64,000 nt of DNA, taken from Pseudomonas frederiksbergensis. GTDB lineage: Bacteria; Pseudomonadota; Gammaproteobacteria; Pseudomonadales; Pseudomonadaceae. The stretch is taken from contig NZ_FNTF01000002.1 in assembly GCF_900105495.1 (NCBI RefSeq), positions 5,138,501 to 5,202,500 of the forward strand. Direction: 5' to 3'. Below the pieces are notes generated by a model that worked only from the letters and a program-made list of their open reading frames with translations, did no database searches and was not told where the DNA came from. This document shows, one piece after another, positions 25,488-34,611 of this stretch. Made by a program: the position numbers and the translations under genes. Positions within the stretch are counted from its first letter, which is position 1, and each line of letters begins with the position of its first letter.

Positions 25488-26837
25488 GTGGAAAGCCGCA
25501 AATCCGAAGCCCCGACGCTGGAACTCTCGCCGCCAATACGCAATGGCTGGCTGGAGCGCATCTTCAAACTCAGCTTGCATGGCACCACGGTGAAGACCGA
25601 GCTGATTGCCGGTCTGACAACCTTCATCACCATGGCCTACATCATCTTCGTCAACCCCAACATCATGGCCGATGCCGGGATCGATCACGGTGCCGCGTTC
25701 GTCGCCACCTGCATCGCCGCCGCGCTGGGTTGCCTGTTGATGGGCCTGTACGCCAACTGGCCGGTCGGGCTCGCGCCGGGCATGGGCCTCAACGCCTTCT
25801 TCACTTACACCGTGGTCGGCACCATGGGTTACAACTGGGAAACCGCCCTTGGCGCGGTGTTTGTTTCCGGTGTGTTGTTCATGTTTCTGACTTTTTCGCG
25901 GATCCGCGAATGGCTGCTCAATAGCATCCCGGTGAGTTTGCGCTTTGCCATGGGTGCCGGCGTGGGCTTGTTCCTGGGGCTGATAGGCTTGAAAACCGCG
26001 GGCATCGTGGTTGATAGCCCGGCTACCCTGATCAAACTCGGCTCCCTGCGCGAACCTGGCCCGCTGCTGGCCGCCATCTGCTTCCTGATGATCGCCGTAC
26101 TCAGCTACCACAAAGTGTTTGGCGCGATTCTCATCAGCATCATCACCGTCACCCTGGCGGGTTGGGGCCTGGGCCTGGTGCACTACGAGGGCATCATGTC
26201 CGCCCCGCCGAGCCTGGCACCGACCTGGATGGCCATGGACGTCGCCGGTGTATTCAATATCAGCATGATCAGCGTGGTGCTGGCCTTCCTCTTTGTGCAC
26301 ATGTTCGACACCGCCGGCACCCTGATGGGCGTCGCCCAGCGCGCCGGTTTGGTAAACGCTGACGGCAAGATCGAAAACCTTTCCCGCGCCCTCAAGGCCG
26401 ACAGTGCTTCCAGTGTATTCGGTGCGGTGGTCGGTGTTCCGCCAGTCACCAGCTACGTGGAAAGTGCCGCGGGTGTCGCCGCGGGTGGTCGGACTGGTCT
26501 TACCGCTGTGACCGTAGGTGTGCTATTTATTGCCGCAATGTTTTTCGCACCGCTGGCTGGCATGATCCCCGCTTACGCCACCGCCGGTGCGCTGATTTAT
26601 GTGGCGATGCTGATGATGGGCGGCATGGCGCATATCGAATGGGACGAGGCGACCGACAGCATTCCGGCGATCGTTACCGCGATCATGATGCCCCTGACCT
26701 TCTCGGTCGCCGACGGCATCGCGCTGGGCTTTATCACTTACGTGGTGCTGAAGGCTTTCACCGGTAAACACAAGGAAATTTCCGTCAGTCTGTGGGTGCT
26801 CTGCGCGATTTTCATCGCCAAGTTCGTTTTCTTGTAA
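25488..26837 (+). CDS. NCS2/AzgA-type purine (adenine/guanine/hypoxanthine) permease
   Basis: 449 residues from GTG 25488 with GAGGAG upstream. Inner-membrane proton symporter with 12-14 membrane segments. AzgA-like family signatures: TELIAGLTTFITMAYIIFVN, NWPVGLAPGMGLNAFFTYT, FVHMFDTAGTLMGVAQRAG and GVPPVTSYVESAAGVAAGGR. Family members import adenine, guanine or hypoxanthine. The position at the head of the urate/allantoin region and the shared palindrome suggest purine supply to that pathway. The exact purine is not predictable. Confidence 0.9.
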   Translation: MESRKSEAPTLELSPPIRNGWLERIFKLSLHGTTVKTELIAGLTTFITMAYIIFVNPNIMADAGIDHGAAFVATCIAAALGCLLMGLYANWPVGLAPGMGLNAFFTYTVVGTMGYNWETALGAVFVSGVLFMFLTFSRIREWLLNSIPVSLRFAMGAGVGLFLGLIGLKTAGIVVDSPATLIKLGSLREPGPLLAAICFLMIAVLSYHKVFGAILISIITVTLAGWGLGLVHYEGIMSAPPSLAPTWMAMDVAGVFNISMISVVLAFLFVHMFDTAGTLMGVAQRAGLVNADGKIENLSRALKADSASSVFGAVVGVPPVTSYVESAAGVAAGGRTGLTAVTVGVLFIAAMFFAPLAGMIPAYATAGALIYVAMLMMGGMAHIEWDEATDSIPAIVTAIMMPLTFSVADGIALGFITYVVLKAFTGKHKEISVSLWVLCAIFIAKFVFL

Positions 26838-26870
26838 GCCGTCTACGTTTCGAAAACAGTGTTTCAAAAC

Positions 26871-26897
26871 AGCCTCACCCCGTCGGGTGAGGCTTTT
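26871..26897 (+). terminator. Terminator after the purine permease
   Basis: AGCCTCACCC-CGTC-GGGTGAGGCTTTT, 10-bp stem and T tail, 33 bases after the stop codon. Confidence 0.88.
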
Positions 26898-26916
26898 GTG
26901 CAAATGGAGGAAAGTG

Positions 26917-27543
26917 ATGAGTCTGGAAACCTGGCTGCTGTTCAGCGGCGCTGCGCTGGTGGTGATCCTGATCCCGGGGCCACTGTCTTTGCTGATGATC
27001 AGCAACAGTCTGAATTACGGTTTGCGCCGTTCTTACCCGGCGTTTCTGGGGGGCGTGATTGCGTCGATCTGCTTGCTCAGTGCGTCGGCGCTGGGTTTAG
27101 GCGCCTTGCTGTTGGCATCGGAACAGTTGTTCAGCGCGCTGAAGGTCGTCGGGGCGCTGTACCTGTTCTACCTGGCCTGGCAGAGCTGGCAGCAATCGCG
27201 TCTGCCCTCCCACGGCGCTGAAGTGCCCCAGGCTGCCCCAGTGCCACGCTTTCGCGCACTGTTCGGGCGCGCGTTCATGTTGGGCGCCAGCAACCCGAAA
27301 GACATCCTGTTCTTCGCCGCTTTCCTCCCGCAGTTCCTCAGTGCCGAGCAGCCATTCCTGCCGCAGTTGCTGGTGATGATTGTGACCTGGACCGTGCTGG
27401 ATCTGCTGTGCAAATTGGCTTATGGGCTGGGTGCCCATGGTGCGGCGCGGTATTTGCGCAGCGGCAAGGGGCAGAGTTGGTTTAACCGGGTGAGTGCCGG
27501 GTTGTTCAGTGGTGCGGGCGCGGCATCCTTGTTGAGCCGCTAA
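26917..27543 (+). CDS. LysE/RhtB-family amino-acid exporter
   Basis: 208 residues, AAATGGAGG before ATG 26917. Six hydrophobic segments; the family hallmark at the N-terminus LVVILIPGPLSLLMISNSLN (GPG-type motif), then SYPAFLGGVIASICLL, ALYLFYLAWQSW and GASNPKDILFFAAFLPQFL. Exports amino acids or homoserine-lactone-like compounds. It starts just after the terminator of the permease gene, so it is probably a separate unit. Its link to purine breakdown is only positional. Confidence 0.87.
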   Translation: MSLETWLLFSGAALVVILIPGPLSLLMISNSLNYGLRRSYPAFLGGVIASICLLSASALGLGALLLASEQLFSALKVVGALYLFYLAWQSWQQSRLPSHGAEVPQAAPVPRFRALFGRAFMLGASNPKDILFFAAFLPQFLSAEQPFLPQLLVMIVTWTVLDLLCKLAYGLGAHGAARYLRSGKGQSWFNRVSAGLFSGAGAASLLSR

Positions 27544-27552
27544 CGTCAAAAG

Positions 27553-27628
27553 CATCGCTAGCAGGCTAGCTCCCATATTGGATTTGCGGCGTTCACACAT
27601 CCCTGTGGGAGCTAGCCTGCTAGCGATT
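27553..27628. repeat. REP doublet, variant with CTAGC in place of CTCGC
   Basis: CATCGCTAGCAGGCTAGCTCC and GTGGGAGCTAGCCTGCTAGC arms. Both arms carry the same C-to-A/G-to-T change, so pairing is kept. Lies between convergent genes. Confidence 0.8.
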
Positions 27629-27660
27629 ACGTCGGCACGGACAGCACATTTCTCCAGGCA

Positions 27661-27688
27661 AAAAAAAAGCCCGCAGTGTGAGCGGGCG
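27661..27688 (-). terminator. Terminator of hiuH
   Basis: On the minus strand GCCCGCTCACACTGCGGGC is followed by eight Ts, about 40 bases after the hiuH stop. Confidence 0.88.
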
Positions 27689-27728
27689 AAAGACCAAAGA
27701 AGCTTTATGCGCAGATTCTTGGGGGAGT

Positions 27729-28082
27729 CTAGCTTCCTCTGTAGGTCGAATAGCTATAAGGCGAAATCAGCAACGGCACATGGTAGTGATCCTGTTCCGC
27801 AGAGATGCCAAAACGCAGCACCACCACATCCAGGAACGCCGGTTCTGGCAGTTGAACGCCACGGGCGCGGTAGTAATCGCCCGCATGAAACTGAACCTGA
27901 TAGACCCCGGACCGGTAGTCATCGCCTTGCAGTAGCGGTGCATCGACCCGACCGTCGCTGTTGGTTATCGCAGTGGCGACCAATTCCAGCTGCGAACCTT
28001 CAACGCGGTACAACTCGACCTTGATCGAGCTGCCCGGGCAACCATGTGCAGCGTCTAAAACGTGAGTAGTCAAACGTCCCAT
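27729..28082 (-). CDS. hiuH: 5-Hydroxyisourate hydrolase (transthyretin-like)
   Basis: Second step of urate breakdown: 5-hydroxyisourate to OHCU. 117 residues. Family signatures: N-terminal GRLTTHVLDAAHGCPGSSIK (His in THVLD), a central Arg/His pair in DGRVDAPLL and YQVQFHAGDYYRARG, HYHVPLLISPYSYSTYRGS with the invariant C-terminal YRGS. Cytoplasmic here; no signal peptide. It is divergent from puuE across a shared 422-bp control region. Confidence 0.95.
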   Translation of the reverse strand: MGRLTTHVLDAAHGCPGSSIKVELYRVEGSQLELVATAITNSDGRVDAPLLQGDDYRSGVYQVQFHAGDYYRARGVQLPEPAFLDVVVLRFGISAEQDHYHVPLLISPYSYSTYRGS

Positions 28083-28504
28083 TGATTCTGCGCGCCTGCC
28101 TGCGTGGAGCAGTCAGACCTCGCGCCTCCCGAAGTCAGTTGAAAAGGAGACCGCACCGATTCGGAGCACGAAACGCTGCGGCGAGCGACTGATTAAGACA
28201 CTTTTCAAAAAAATTGTACACAATAAAAACAACATATTTACCGCCATCGCCGTCATACAGGAATTGCCGCTGAATCTGTCGCTGAGCCATAGAGCCAAAG
28301 GACCTTTCATCTATTAGCTGACCAGTCAGGCAGGTTTCTTGCAATAACATGTGTAGATGACAATCAATGAAAAATGCAAAAAAACAGGCTTACAAAGTGG
28401 ATATAAAGTTGTATACAATCAGCCCATCGCTGTGACGCCAGCCTTGCAACTCATCGCCAGGCCGCGCACACAAACTGTTACCACGAATAAGAAGGAAGAC
28501 TGCA
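28083..28504. promoter_or_regulatory. Divergent hiuH/puuE control region with two TTGTAYACAA palindromes
   Basis: 422 bp without a gene. TTGTACACAA (28214-28223) lies 132 bases before hiuH and TTGTATACAA (28409-28418) 87 bases before puuE, each in AT-rich DNA. The spacing, one near each gene, fits two operators of one regulator. Confidence 0.6.
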
Positions 28505-29431
28505 GTGAGCGCTGACTACCCACGCGACCTGATCGGTTACGGCAGTAACCCTCCTCACCCACACTGGCCGGGCAATGCCCGCATCGCCTTGTCCTTCGTG
28601 CTCAATTACGAAGAAGGCGGCGAGCGCAACATCCTGCACGGCGATAAAGAATCCGAAGCCTTCCTTTCAGAAATGGTCTCGGCGCAGCCGCTGCAAGGCG
28701 CGCGCAACATGAGCATGGAATCCCTTTACGAGTATGGCAGCCGTGCCGGCGTCTGGCGGGTTCTGAAACTGTTCAAGGAATTCGACATTCCGCTGACCAT
28801 CTTCGCCGTGGCCATGGCCGCCCAGCGTCACCCGGACGTGATCCGCGCGATGGTCGATGCCGGCCACGAAATCTGCAGCCACGGCTATCGCTGGATCGAC
28901 TACCAATACATGGACGAAGCGCAAGAACGCGAGCACATGCTCGAAGCGATCCGCGTCCTCACCGAAATCACCGGCGAGCGCCCACTGGGCTGGTACACCG
29001 GCCGCACGGGCCCGAACACCCGTCGACTGGTGATGGAGGAAGGCGGTTTCCTCTACGACTGCGACACCTACGACGACGACCTGCCCTACTGGGAACCGAA
29101 CAACCCGACCGGCAAGCCGCACCTGGTGATCCCGTACACGCTGGACACCAACGACATGCGCTTCACCCAGGTCCAGGGATTCAACAAGGGCGACGATTTC
29201 TTCGAATACCTGAAAGACGCGTTCGACGTGCTGTACGCCGAAGGTGCCGAAGCACCGAAGATGTTGTCGATCGGCCTGCACTGCCGGCTGATCGGCCGCC
29301 CGGCGCGTCTGGCCTCGCTCAAACGCTTTATCGAATACGCTAAAAGTCATGAACAGGTGTGGTTCAGCCGTCGCGTCGACATCGCTCGCCACTGGCACGA
29401 AACCCACCCGTATCAAGGGGCCGCGAAATGA
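28505..29431 (+). CDS. puuE: Allantoinase PuuE
   Basis: Polysaccharide-deacetylase-fold allantoinase, unrelated to the amidohydrolase type; opens allantoin to allantoate. 308 residues from GTG 28505 with GAAGGAAG upstream. Start MSADYPRDLIGYGSNPPHPH, then the NodB-like segments SFVLNYEEGGERN, GHEICSHGYRWIDYQ (metal-site His) and GWYTGRTGPNTRRLV, and the C-terminal SIGLHCRLIGRPARL. First gene of puuE-uraD-alc; its TGA overlaps the ATG of uraD. Confidence 0.95.
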   Translation: MSADYPRDLIGYGSNPPHPHWPGNARIALSFVLNYEEGGERNILHGDKESEAFLSEMVSAQPLQGARNMSMESLYEYGSRAGVWRVLKLFKEFDIPLTIFAVAMAAQRHPDVIRAMVDAGHEICSHGYRWIDYQYMDEAQEREHMLEAIRVLTEITGERPLGWYTGRTGPNTRRLVMEEGGFLYDCDTYDDDLPYWEPNNPTGKPHLVIPYTLDTNDMRFTQVQGFNKGDDFFEYLKDAFDVLYAEGAEAPKMLSIGLHCRLIGRPARLASLKRFIEYAKSHEQVWFSRRVDIARHWHETHPYQGAAK

Positions 29432-29943
29432 GCCACTTCCAAACCCTGAAGCCCTCGACCCTGAGCCGCGACGCGTTTGTCGCGGCCTTCGCCGACATCT
29501 ACGAACATTCGCCATGGGTGGCCGAGAAGGCCTTCGACCTGGGCCAGGACGCTTCGATCGACCAGATCGAAACCCTGCACCAGCGCATGAGCGACATCCT
29601 GTTGAGCGCCGATCACGAAAGCCAATTGGCCCTGATCAACGCTCACCCGGACCTGGCCGGCAAAGCTGCCGTCCAGGGCCAACTAACCGAAGCCAGCACC
29701 AATGAACAGGCTGGCGCCGGTATTCACCAATGCACGGCCGAAGAGTTTCAACGCTTCACCGAGCTGAACGACGCCTACAAGGCCAAGTTCAAGTTTCCCT
29801 TCATCATGGCGGTAAAAGGCAGCAACCGGCATCAGATCCTCGCGGCGTTCGAAACGCGCATTCACAACCCGGAAGACACCGAGTTCAAGTGCGCGCTGGC
29901 GGAGATCAACAAGATCGCCCTGTTCCGATTACTGACCCTATAG
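29428..29943 (+). CDS. uraD: OHCU decarboxylase
   Basis: 2-oxo-4-hydroxy-4-carboxy-5-ureidoimidazoline decarboxylase, gives S-allantoin. 171 residues. Signatures: YEHSPWVAEKAFDLG, the catalytic-His segment LINAHPDLAGKAA, LTEASTNEQAGAG and FKFPFIMAVKGSNRHQILAA. The ATG overlaps the puuE stop by four bases (ATGA), so translation is coupled. Confidence 0.95.
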   Translation: MSHFQTLKPSTLSRDAFVAAFADIYEHSPWVAEKAFDLGQDASIDQIETLHQRMSDILLSADHESQLALINAHPDLAGKAAVQGQLTEASTNEQAGAGIHQCTAEEFQRFTELNDAYKAKFKFPFIMAVKGSNRHQILAAFETRIHNPEDTEFKCALAEINKIALFRLLTL

Positions 29944-30031
29944 CGAACTTGGCCCGAGTGTTAAAAAACGCGGAAAACGCCCAGGGCCCTGCGAGCATCC
30001 CAAGCCAACTAATTAAAGGCAGACAAGAAGA

Positions 30032-31027
30032 ATGAAAGCTTACGCCGTACCTTTCGAGAAGTTCGTCAACCTGGCCGACGCCCGTCTGGGCACCAAAATC
30101 ATCTCGGTCACCGATGACTGGTTCGCTGATGCCAACCGCCTGTTCCAGCCGACCCCGGCTGTGTGGAAGGAGGGCGTGTTCGATGACAACGGCAAGTGGA
30201 TGGACGGCTGGGAGTCGCGCCGCAAGCGCTTCGAAGGCTACGACAGCGCGGTGATCCGCCTGGGCGTTCCGGGTTCGATCAAGGGCGTGGACATCGACAC
30301 TTCATTCTTCACCGGCAACTTCCCGCCGTCGGCCTCGCTGGAAGCCTGCTTCCTCGCTTCGGGCGAGCCGGACGAAAACACCCAGTGGACTGAAGTGCTG
30401 TCCGCCGTCGAGCTGCAAGGCAACAGCCACCACTACCACGAAATCAGCAATGACAAGGCGTTCAGCCACCTGCGCTTCAACATCTACCCGGATGGTGGCG
30501 TGGCCCGTCTGCGTGTTTACGGTATTCCGTTCCGCGACTGGTCCGCTGTGGGCGACAACGAGCAAGTTGACCTGGCAGCAGCCCTGAACGGTGGCCGCGC
30601 CCTCGCCTGCTCCGACGAACACTTCGGGCGCATGAGCAACATCCTCAACCCGGGCCGCGGCATCAACATGGGCGACGGCTGGGAAACTGCACGTCGTCGC
30701 ACGCCGGGCAATGACTGGGTGATCGTCGCACTGGGCCATGCCGGCGAGATCGAGAAAGTCATCGTCGACACCCTGCACTTCAAGGGCAACTACCCGGACA
30801 CGTGCTCGATCCAGGGCGCGTTCGTGAAGGGCGGCACCGACAGCCAGATCGAAACCCAATCGCTGTTCTGGCGCGAATTGCTGCCGGCGCAGAAACTGGA
30901 AATGCACGCCGAACACACCTTCGCCGAACAGATCAAGGCGCTGGGGCCGATCACCCACATCCGCCTGAACGTGTTCCCGGATGGCGGTGTTAGCCGCCTG
31001 CGGGTTTTGGGCAAGGTCGCTAAATAA
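30032..31027 (+). CDS. alc: Allantoicase
   Basis: Splits allantoate to urea and ureidoglycolate. 331 residues arranged as two similar jelly-roll halves. The first contains [20 protein letters not shown] and [20 protein letters not shown]; the second repeats the pattern as [20 protein letters not shown] and [20 protein letters not shown]. The start [20 protein letters not shown] is normal for the family. It follows uraD by 88 bases on the same strand. A palindromic repeat separates it from allA. Confidence 0.95.
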   Translation: MKAYAVPFEKFVNLADARLGTKIISVTDDWFADANRLFQPTPAVWKEGVFDDNGKWMDGWESRRKRFEGYDSAVIRLGVPGSIKGVDIDTSFFTGNFPPSASLEACFLASGEPDENTQWTEVLSAVELQGNSHHYHEISNDKAFSHLRFNIYPDGGVARLRVYGIPFRDWSAVGDNEQVDLAAALNGGRALACSDEHFGRMSNILNPGRGINMGDGWETARRRTPGNDWVIVALGHAGEIEKVIVDTLHFKGNYPDTCSIQGAFVKGGTDSQIETQSLFWRELLPAQKLEMHAEHTFAEQIKALGPITHIRLNVFPDGGVSRLRVLGKVAK

Positions 31028-31035
31028 GCCGTAAT

Positions 31036-31145
31036 GATCGTTCCCACGCTCCGCGTGGGAATGCATCAATGGACGCTCTGCGTCCGCTTTGGATGTGACG
31101 CGGAGCGTCACGGGCTGCATTCCCACGCAGAGCGTGGGAACGATC
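31036..31145. repeat. Four-hairpin dispersed repeat, GATCGTTCCCACGC family (copy 3)
   Basis: Internal hairpins GGACGCTCTGCGTCC then GTGACGCGGAGCGTCAC, i.e. in the reverse order to copy 4 at 52256. It lies inside the alc-allA interval of an apparent operon. Confidence 0.9.
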
Positions 31146-31173
31146 AACAGAACTCAACGAAAAGAAGACCAGC

Positions 31174-31677
31174 ATGCGCACATTGACGATTGAACCGCTG
31201 ACCAAAGAAGCCTTCGCCCCTTTCGGTGACGTGATCGAAACCGACGGCAGCGATCACTTCATGATCAACAACGGTTCGACCATGCGCTTTCACAAACTGG
31301 CGACGGTGGAAACCGCCACGCCAGAGGACAAGGCGATCATCAGCATTTTCCGCGCCGACGCGCAGGACATGCCGCTGACCGTCAGCATGCTGGAGCGTCA
31401 CCCGCTGGGCAGCCAGGCCTTCATTCCGCTGCTCGGCAACCCCTTTCTGATCGTGGTCGCGCCACTTGGCGATGAACCTGTATCAGGCTTGGTCCGCGCC
31501 TTCGTCACCAACGGCAGGCAGGGCATTAATTACCATCGCGGCGTTTGGCACCATCCGGTGCTGACGATCGAAAAGCGGGATGACTTCCTGGTGGTTGATC
31601 GCAGTGGCACAGGCAACAACTGCGATGAGCATTTTTTCAAAGAGGATGAGCGTTTGATCCTTGCCCCCCACCAATAA
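31174..31677 (+). CDS. allA: Ureidoglycolate lyase
   Basis: Cupin-fold enzyme: ureidoglycolate to glyoxylate and urea. 167 residues. Start [20 protein letters not shown] is diagnostic. Further family segments are [23 protein letters not shown] and [20 protein letters not shown] with the active-site histidines. No urease or glyoxylate genes lie nearby, so later steps are encoded elsewhere. 51 bases upstream of puuD. Confidence 0.95.
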   Translation: MRTLTIEPLTKEAFAPFGDVIETDGSDHFMINNGSTMRFHKLATVETATPEDKAIISIFRADAQDMPLTVSMLERHPLGSQAFIPLLGNPFLIVVAPLGDEPVSGLVRAFVTNGRQGINYHRGVWHHPVLTIEKRDDFLVVDRSGTGNNCDEHFFKEDERLILAPHQ

Positions 31678-31727
31678 GAGAAGGTCTGATCACTCGACAA
31701 CAGAGTGACAGGCGAGAGGTAAAGACT

Positions 31728-33029
31728 GTGGAAGCACATCTGTTGGAATGGCTGAACCTGAGCGTGCGCTGGGTTCACATGATTACTGGCGTGGCCTGGA
31801 TCGGTGCGTCGTTCTATTTCGTCTGGCTGGAAAACAACCTCAATCGGGTCAACCCGAAAAACGGTCTGGCGGGCGATTTGTGGGCGATCCATGGCGGCGG
31901 TATCTACCACCTGGAAAAATACAAACTGGCTCCACCGACCATGCCGGACAACCTGCACTGGTTCAAATGGGAAGCCTATTTCACTTGGCTGTCGGGGGTC
32001 GCGCTGCTGTGCGTGGTGTTCTACTCCAACCCGACGCTGTACCTGCTGGCACCGGGCAGCAGCCTGACCGGCCCTGAAGGGGTCGCTCTGGGCATTGCCT
32101 CGTTGTTCGTCGGCTGGTTCGTCTACTCCTTCCTCTGCGACTCGGCCCTGGGCAAACGTCCTGCCCTGCTTGGCTTTATCCTGTTCGTGCTGATCATTGG
32201 CGCCGCTTACGGCTTCAGCAAAGTGTTCAGCGGTCGTGGTGCGTACCTGCACGTCGGCGCGATCATCGGCACCATCATGGTCGGCAACGTGTTCCGCATC
32301 ATCATGCCGGCCCAGCGCGCACTGGTTGCCGCGATTGCCGAAAACCGCACGCCGGATCCGGCGCTGCCGGCCAAAGGCTTGCTGCGTTCGCGTCACAACA
32401 ACTACTTCACCTTGCCGGTGCTGTTCATCATGATCAGTAACCACTTCCCGAGCACCTACGGCAGCCAATACAACTGGCTGATCCTGGCCGGGATCGCGGT
32501 GCTGGCGGTGTTGGTGCGTCACTACTTCAACACCCGTCATGACAGCCACAAATTTGCCTGGACCCTGCCCGCCGCGGCAGTGGGCATGATTTGCCTGGCT
32601 TACGTGACTGGCCCGGCGCAGATGTCCAGCGCACCTGAAGTGGCCAAGGCGCCTGGCACCATCGAGTACCAGCCGTTGCCGGAAACTGCCCTCGGTGGTG
32701 GCGTGAAACCTGAAGCGGCGAAACCTGCTGCACCTGCCGCTGCACCGGCTCAGGCGTCCAACGCCGGCCCCGGTTTCGACAAGGTGCACAGCGTGATTCA
32801 GGAACGTTGCACGGTTTGCCATTCTGCCAAACCGACCAGTCCGCTGTTCAGTGCTGCACCGGCCGGCGTGATGCTCGACACCCCCGAGCAGATCCGCCAG
32901 AACGCGGCGCGCATCCAGGCGCAAGCCGTCACCAGCCAGATCATGCCACTGGGCAACATCACCCAGATGACCCAGCAGGAACGTGACCTGATCGGTGCCT
33001 GGATTGTGCAGGGGGCCCCCACCAACTAA
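31728..33029 (+). CDS. puuD: Urate hydroxylase PuuD (membrane urate oxidase with C-terminal cytochrome c)
   Basis: First step of the pathway: urate to 5-hydroxyisourate, with electrons passed to the respiratory chain. 433 residues from GTG 31728 (GCGAGAGG upstream). The N-terminal domain has about eight membrane segments (RWVHMITGVAWIGASFYFVW, WAIHGGGIYHLEKYK, FVGWFVYSFLCDS). An Ala/Pro-rich linker leads to a periplasmic cytochrome c domain with CTVCH (Cys361, Cys364, His365). Met406 in QIMPLGN is a likely axial ligand. This explains the absence of a soluble uricase in the cluster. Confidence 0.95.
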   Translation: MEAHLLEWLNLSVRWVHMITGVAWIGASFYFVWLENNLNRVNPKNGLAGDLWAIHGGGIYHLEKYKLAPPTMPDNLHWFKWEAYFTWLSGVALLCVVFYSNPTLYLLAPGSSLTGPEGVALGIASLFVGWFVYSFLCDSALGKRPALLGFILFVLIIGAAYGFSKVFSGRGAYLHVGAIIGTIMVGNVFRIIMPAQRALVAAIAENRTPDPALPAKGLLRSRHNNYFTLPVLFIMISNHFPSTYGSQYNWLILAGIAVLAVLVRHYFNTRHDSHKFAWTLPAAAVGMICLAYVTGPAQMSSAPEVAKAPGTIEYQPLPETALGGGVKPEAAKPAAPAAAPAQASNAGPGFDKVHSVIQERCTVCHSAKPTSPLFSAAPAGVMLDTPEQIRQNAARIQAQAVTSQIMPLGNITQMTQQERDLIGAWIVQGAPTN

Positions 33030-33060
33030 GCAACACAAAAGCCTGTAACAAGCGGGCTTT

Positions 33061-33090
33061 TGTGGCGAGGGAGCTTGCTCCCTCGCCACA
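33061..33090. repeat. Single palindrome of the GTGGCGAGGG family
   Basis: TGTGGCGAGGGAG-CTTG-CTCCCTCGCCACA: a 13-bp stem with a four-base loop, 32 bases after puuD. It is the outer arm sequence of the cloverleaf elements without the three inner hairpins. Confidence 0.85.
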
Positions 33091-33139
33091 GGTCCCCTGA
33101 TACAAACATCACAAGAATAAAAAAGATCCGAGGTGTTGC

Positions 33140-34498
33140 ATGTCCGAGCTAACCAAAGCCCGCATCCCCGACGCACCCGCCATTCAGCGTTTGCCCCTTT
33201 TGCAACTGATCCTGGTCGGCCTGCAACACGTTCTGTTGATGTACGGCGGAGCCATCGCGGTGCCGCTGATCATCGGACAGGCCGCTGGCCTGAGTCGTGA
33301 AGAAATCGCCTTCCTGATCAATGCCGACCTGCTGGTAGCCGGGATCGCGACCATCGTGCAGTCCCTGGGCATCGGCCCCATGGGCATTCGCATGCCGGTG
33401 ATGATGGGCGCCAGTTTCGCCGCAGTGGGCAGCATGGTCGCCATGGCCGGCATGCCTGGCATCGGTCTGCAAGGGATCTTCGGCGCGACCATCGCCGCCG
33501 GATTCTTCGGCATGATCATCGCGCCGTTCATGTCCAAAGTCGTACGCTTCTTCCCGCCGCTGGTGACCGGTACGGTCATCACCTCGATCGGTTTGTCGCT
33601 GTTTCCCGTGGCCGTGAACTGGGCCGGCGGTGGTGCCGGTGCCGCACAATTCGGCTCGCCGATTTACCTGGCCATCGCCGCGCTGGTACTGGCCACCATT
33701 CTGCTGGTCCACCGCTTCATGCGCGGTTTCTGGGTCAACATTTCCGTGCTGATCGGCATGTGCCTGGGTTACGTGCTCTGCGGCCTGATTGGCATGGTCG
33801 ACCTGAGCGGCATGGCCCAGGCGCCGTGGCTGCAATTCGTGACCCCGCTGCATTTCGGCATGCCGAAGTTCGAACTCGCGCCGATCCTGTCCATGTGCCT
33901 GGTGGTGGTGATCATCTTCGTCGAGTCCACCGGGATGTTCCTGGCGCTGGGCAAAATTACCGGCCAGGACGTTTGCCCACGGATGCTGCGCCGCGGTTTG
34001 TTGTGTGATGCCGGCGCTTCGTTCTTCGCCGGTTTCTTCAACACCTTCACCCATTCCTCTTTCGCGCAGAACATCGGCCTGGTGCAGATGACTGGCGTGC
34101 GTTGCCGCTCGGTGACCATCGTCGCCGGCGGTTTGCTGGTGATGTTGAGTCTGTTGCCGAAAGCGGCGTTTCTGGTGGCCTCGATTCCACCCGCCGTACT
34201 GGGCGGTGCGGCCATTGCGATGTTCGGCATGGTCGCCGCCACTGGCATCAAGATTCTTCAGGAAGCCGACATCGGCGACCGTCGCAACCAGTTGCTGGTG
34301 GCGGTGAGCATCGGTATGGGATTGATTCCGGTGGTCCGTCCGGAATTCTTCGCTCACCTTCCGCTGTGGATGAGCCCGATCACCCACAGCGGCATCGCCA
34401 TGGCCACGCTCAGTGCGCTGTCGCTGAACCTGCTGTTCAACATCCTCGGCGGCGCCGAACGCGCGGCCATCAACGACTGCCACGCGCACCCGCACTGA
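33140..34498 (+). CDS. NCS2 urate/xanthine-type permease
   Basis: 452 residues with about 14 membrane segments, proton symporter of the uracil-xanthine permease family. Signatures: LVGLQHVLLMYGGAIAVPLI, PVMMGASFAAVG, FFPPLVTGTVITSIGLSLFP, IIFVESTGMFLALGKITGQD (Glu of the QE-motif region) and FNTFTHSSFAQNIGLVQMTG. The F-x-x-T-x-x-x-Q-N segment and position after puuD favour urate or xanthine (UacT/PucJ group). Probably the main urate importer for this cluster. Confidence 0.9.
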   Translation: MSELTKARIPDAPAIQRLPLLQLILVGLQHVLLMYGGAIAVPLIIGQAAGLSREEIAFLINADLLVAGIATIVQSLGIGPMGIRMPVMMGASFAAVGSMVAMAGMPGIGLQGIFGATIAAGFFGMIIAPFMSKVVRFFPPLVTGTVITSIGLSLFPVAVNWAGGGAGAAQFGSPIYLAIAALVLATILLVHRFMRGFWVNISVLIGMCLGYVLCGLIGMVDLSGMAQAPWLQFVTPLHFGMPKFELAPILSMCLVVVIIFVESTGMFLALGKITGQDVCPRMLRRGLLCDAGASFFAGFFNTFTHSSFAQNIGLVQMTGVRCRSVTIVAGGLLVMLSLLPKAAFLVASIPPAVLGGAAIAMFGMVAATGIKILQEADIGDRRNQLLVAVSIGMGLIPVVRPEFFAHLPLWMSPITHSGIAMATLSALSLNLLFNILGGAERAAINDCHAHPH

Positions 34499-34519
34499 TC
34501 CACCAACGCCACAAGCCCC

Positions 34520-34611
34520 CTGTGGGAGCGAGCCTGCTCGCGATAGCGATATCACATTCAACATCGATGTTGACTGAACCGACGCCATCGCGAGCAGGCT
34601 CGCTCCCACAG
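34520..34611. repeat. REP doublet (GTGGGAGCGAGCCTGCTCGCGAT family)
   Basis: Head-to-head REP units with perfect 22-24 bp arms (CTGTGGGAGCGAGCCTGCTC / its mate). An inner ACATCGATGT palindrome lies at the centre. Confidence 0.88.

Noticed and set aside
26917..27543. LysE-type gene as a member of the urate pathway
   Set aside because: A strong terminator separates it from the permease, it lacks the TTGTATACAA box, and no purine role is known for the family.
28113..28350. Short minus-strand open frames between hiuH and puuE
   Set aside because: They overlap each other and the AT-rich operator region, lack ribosome sites and have no coding-type codon use.
31530..33176. Open frame of 548 codons on the minus strand
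   Set aside because: Shadow of puuD and the end of allA; no domain, and the plus-strand genes are firmly identified.
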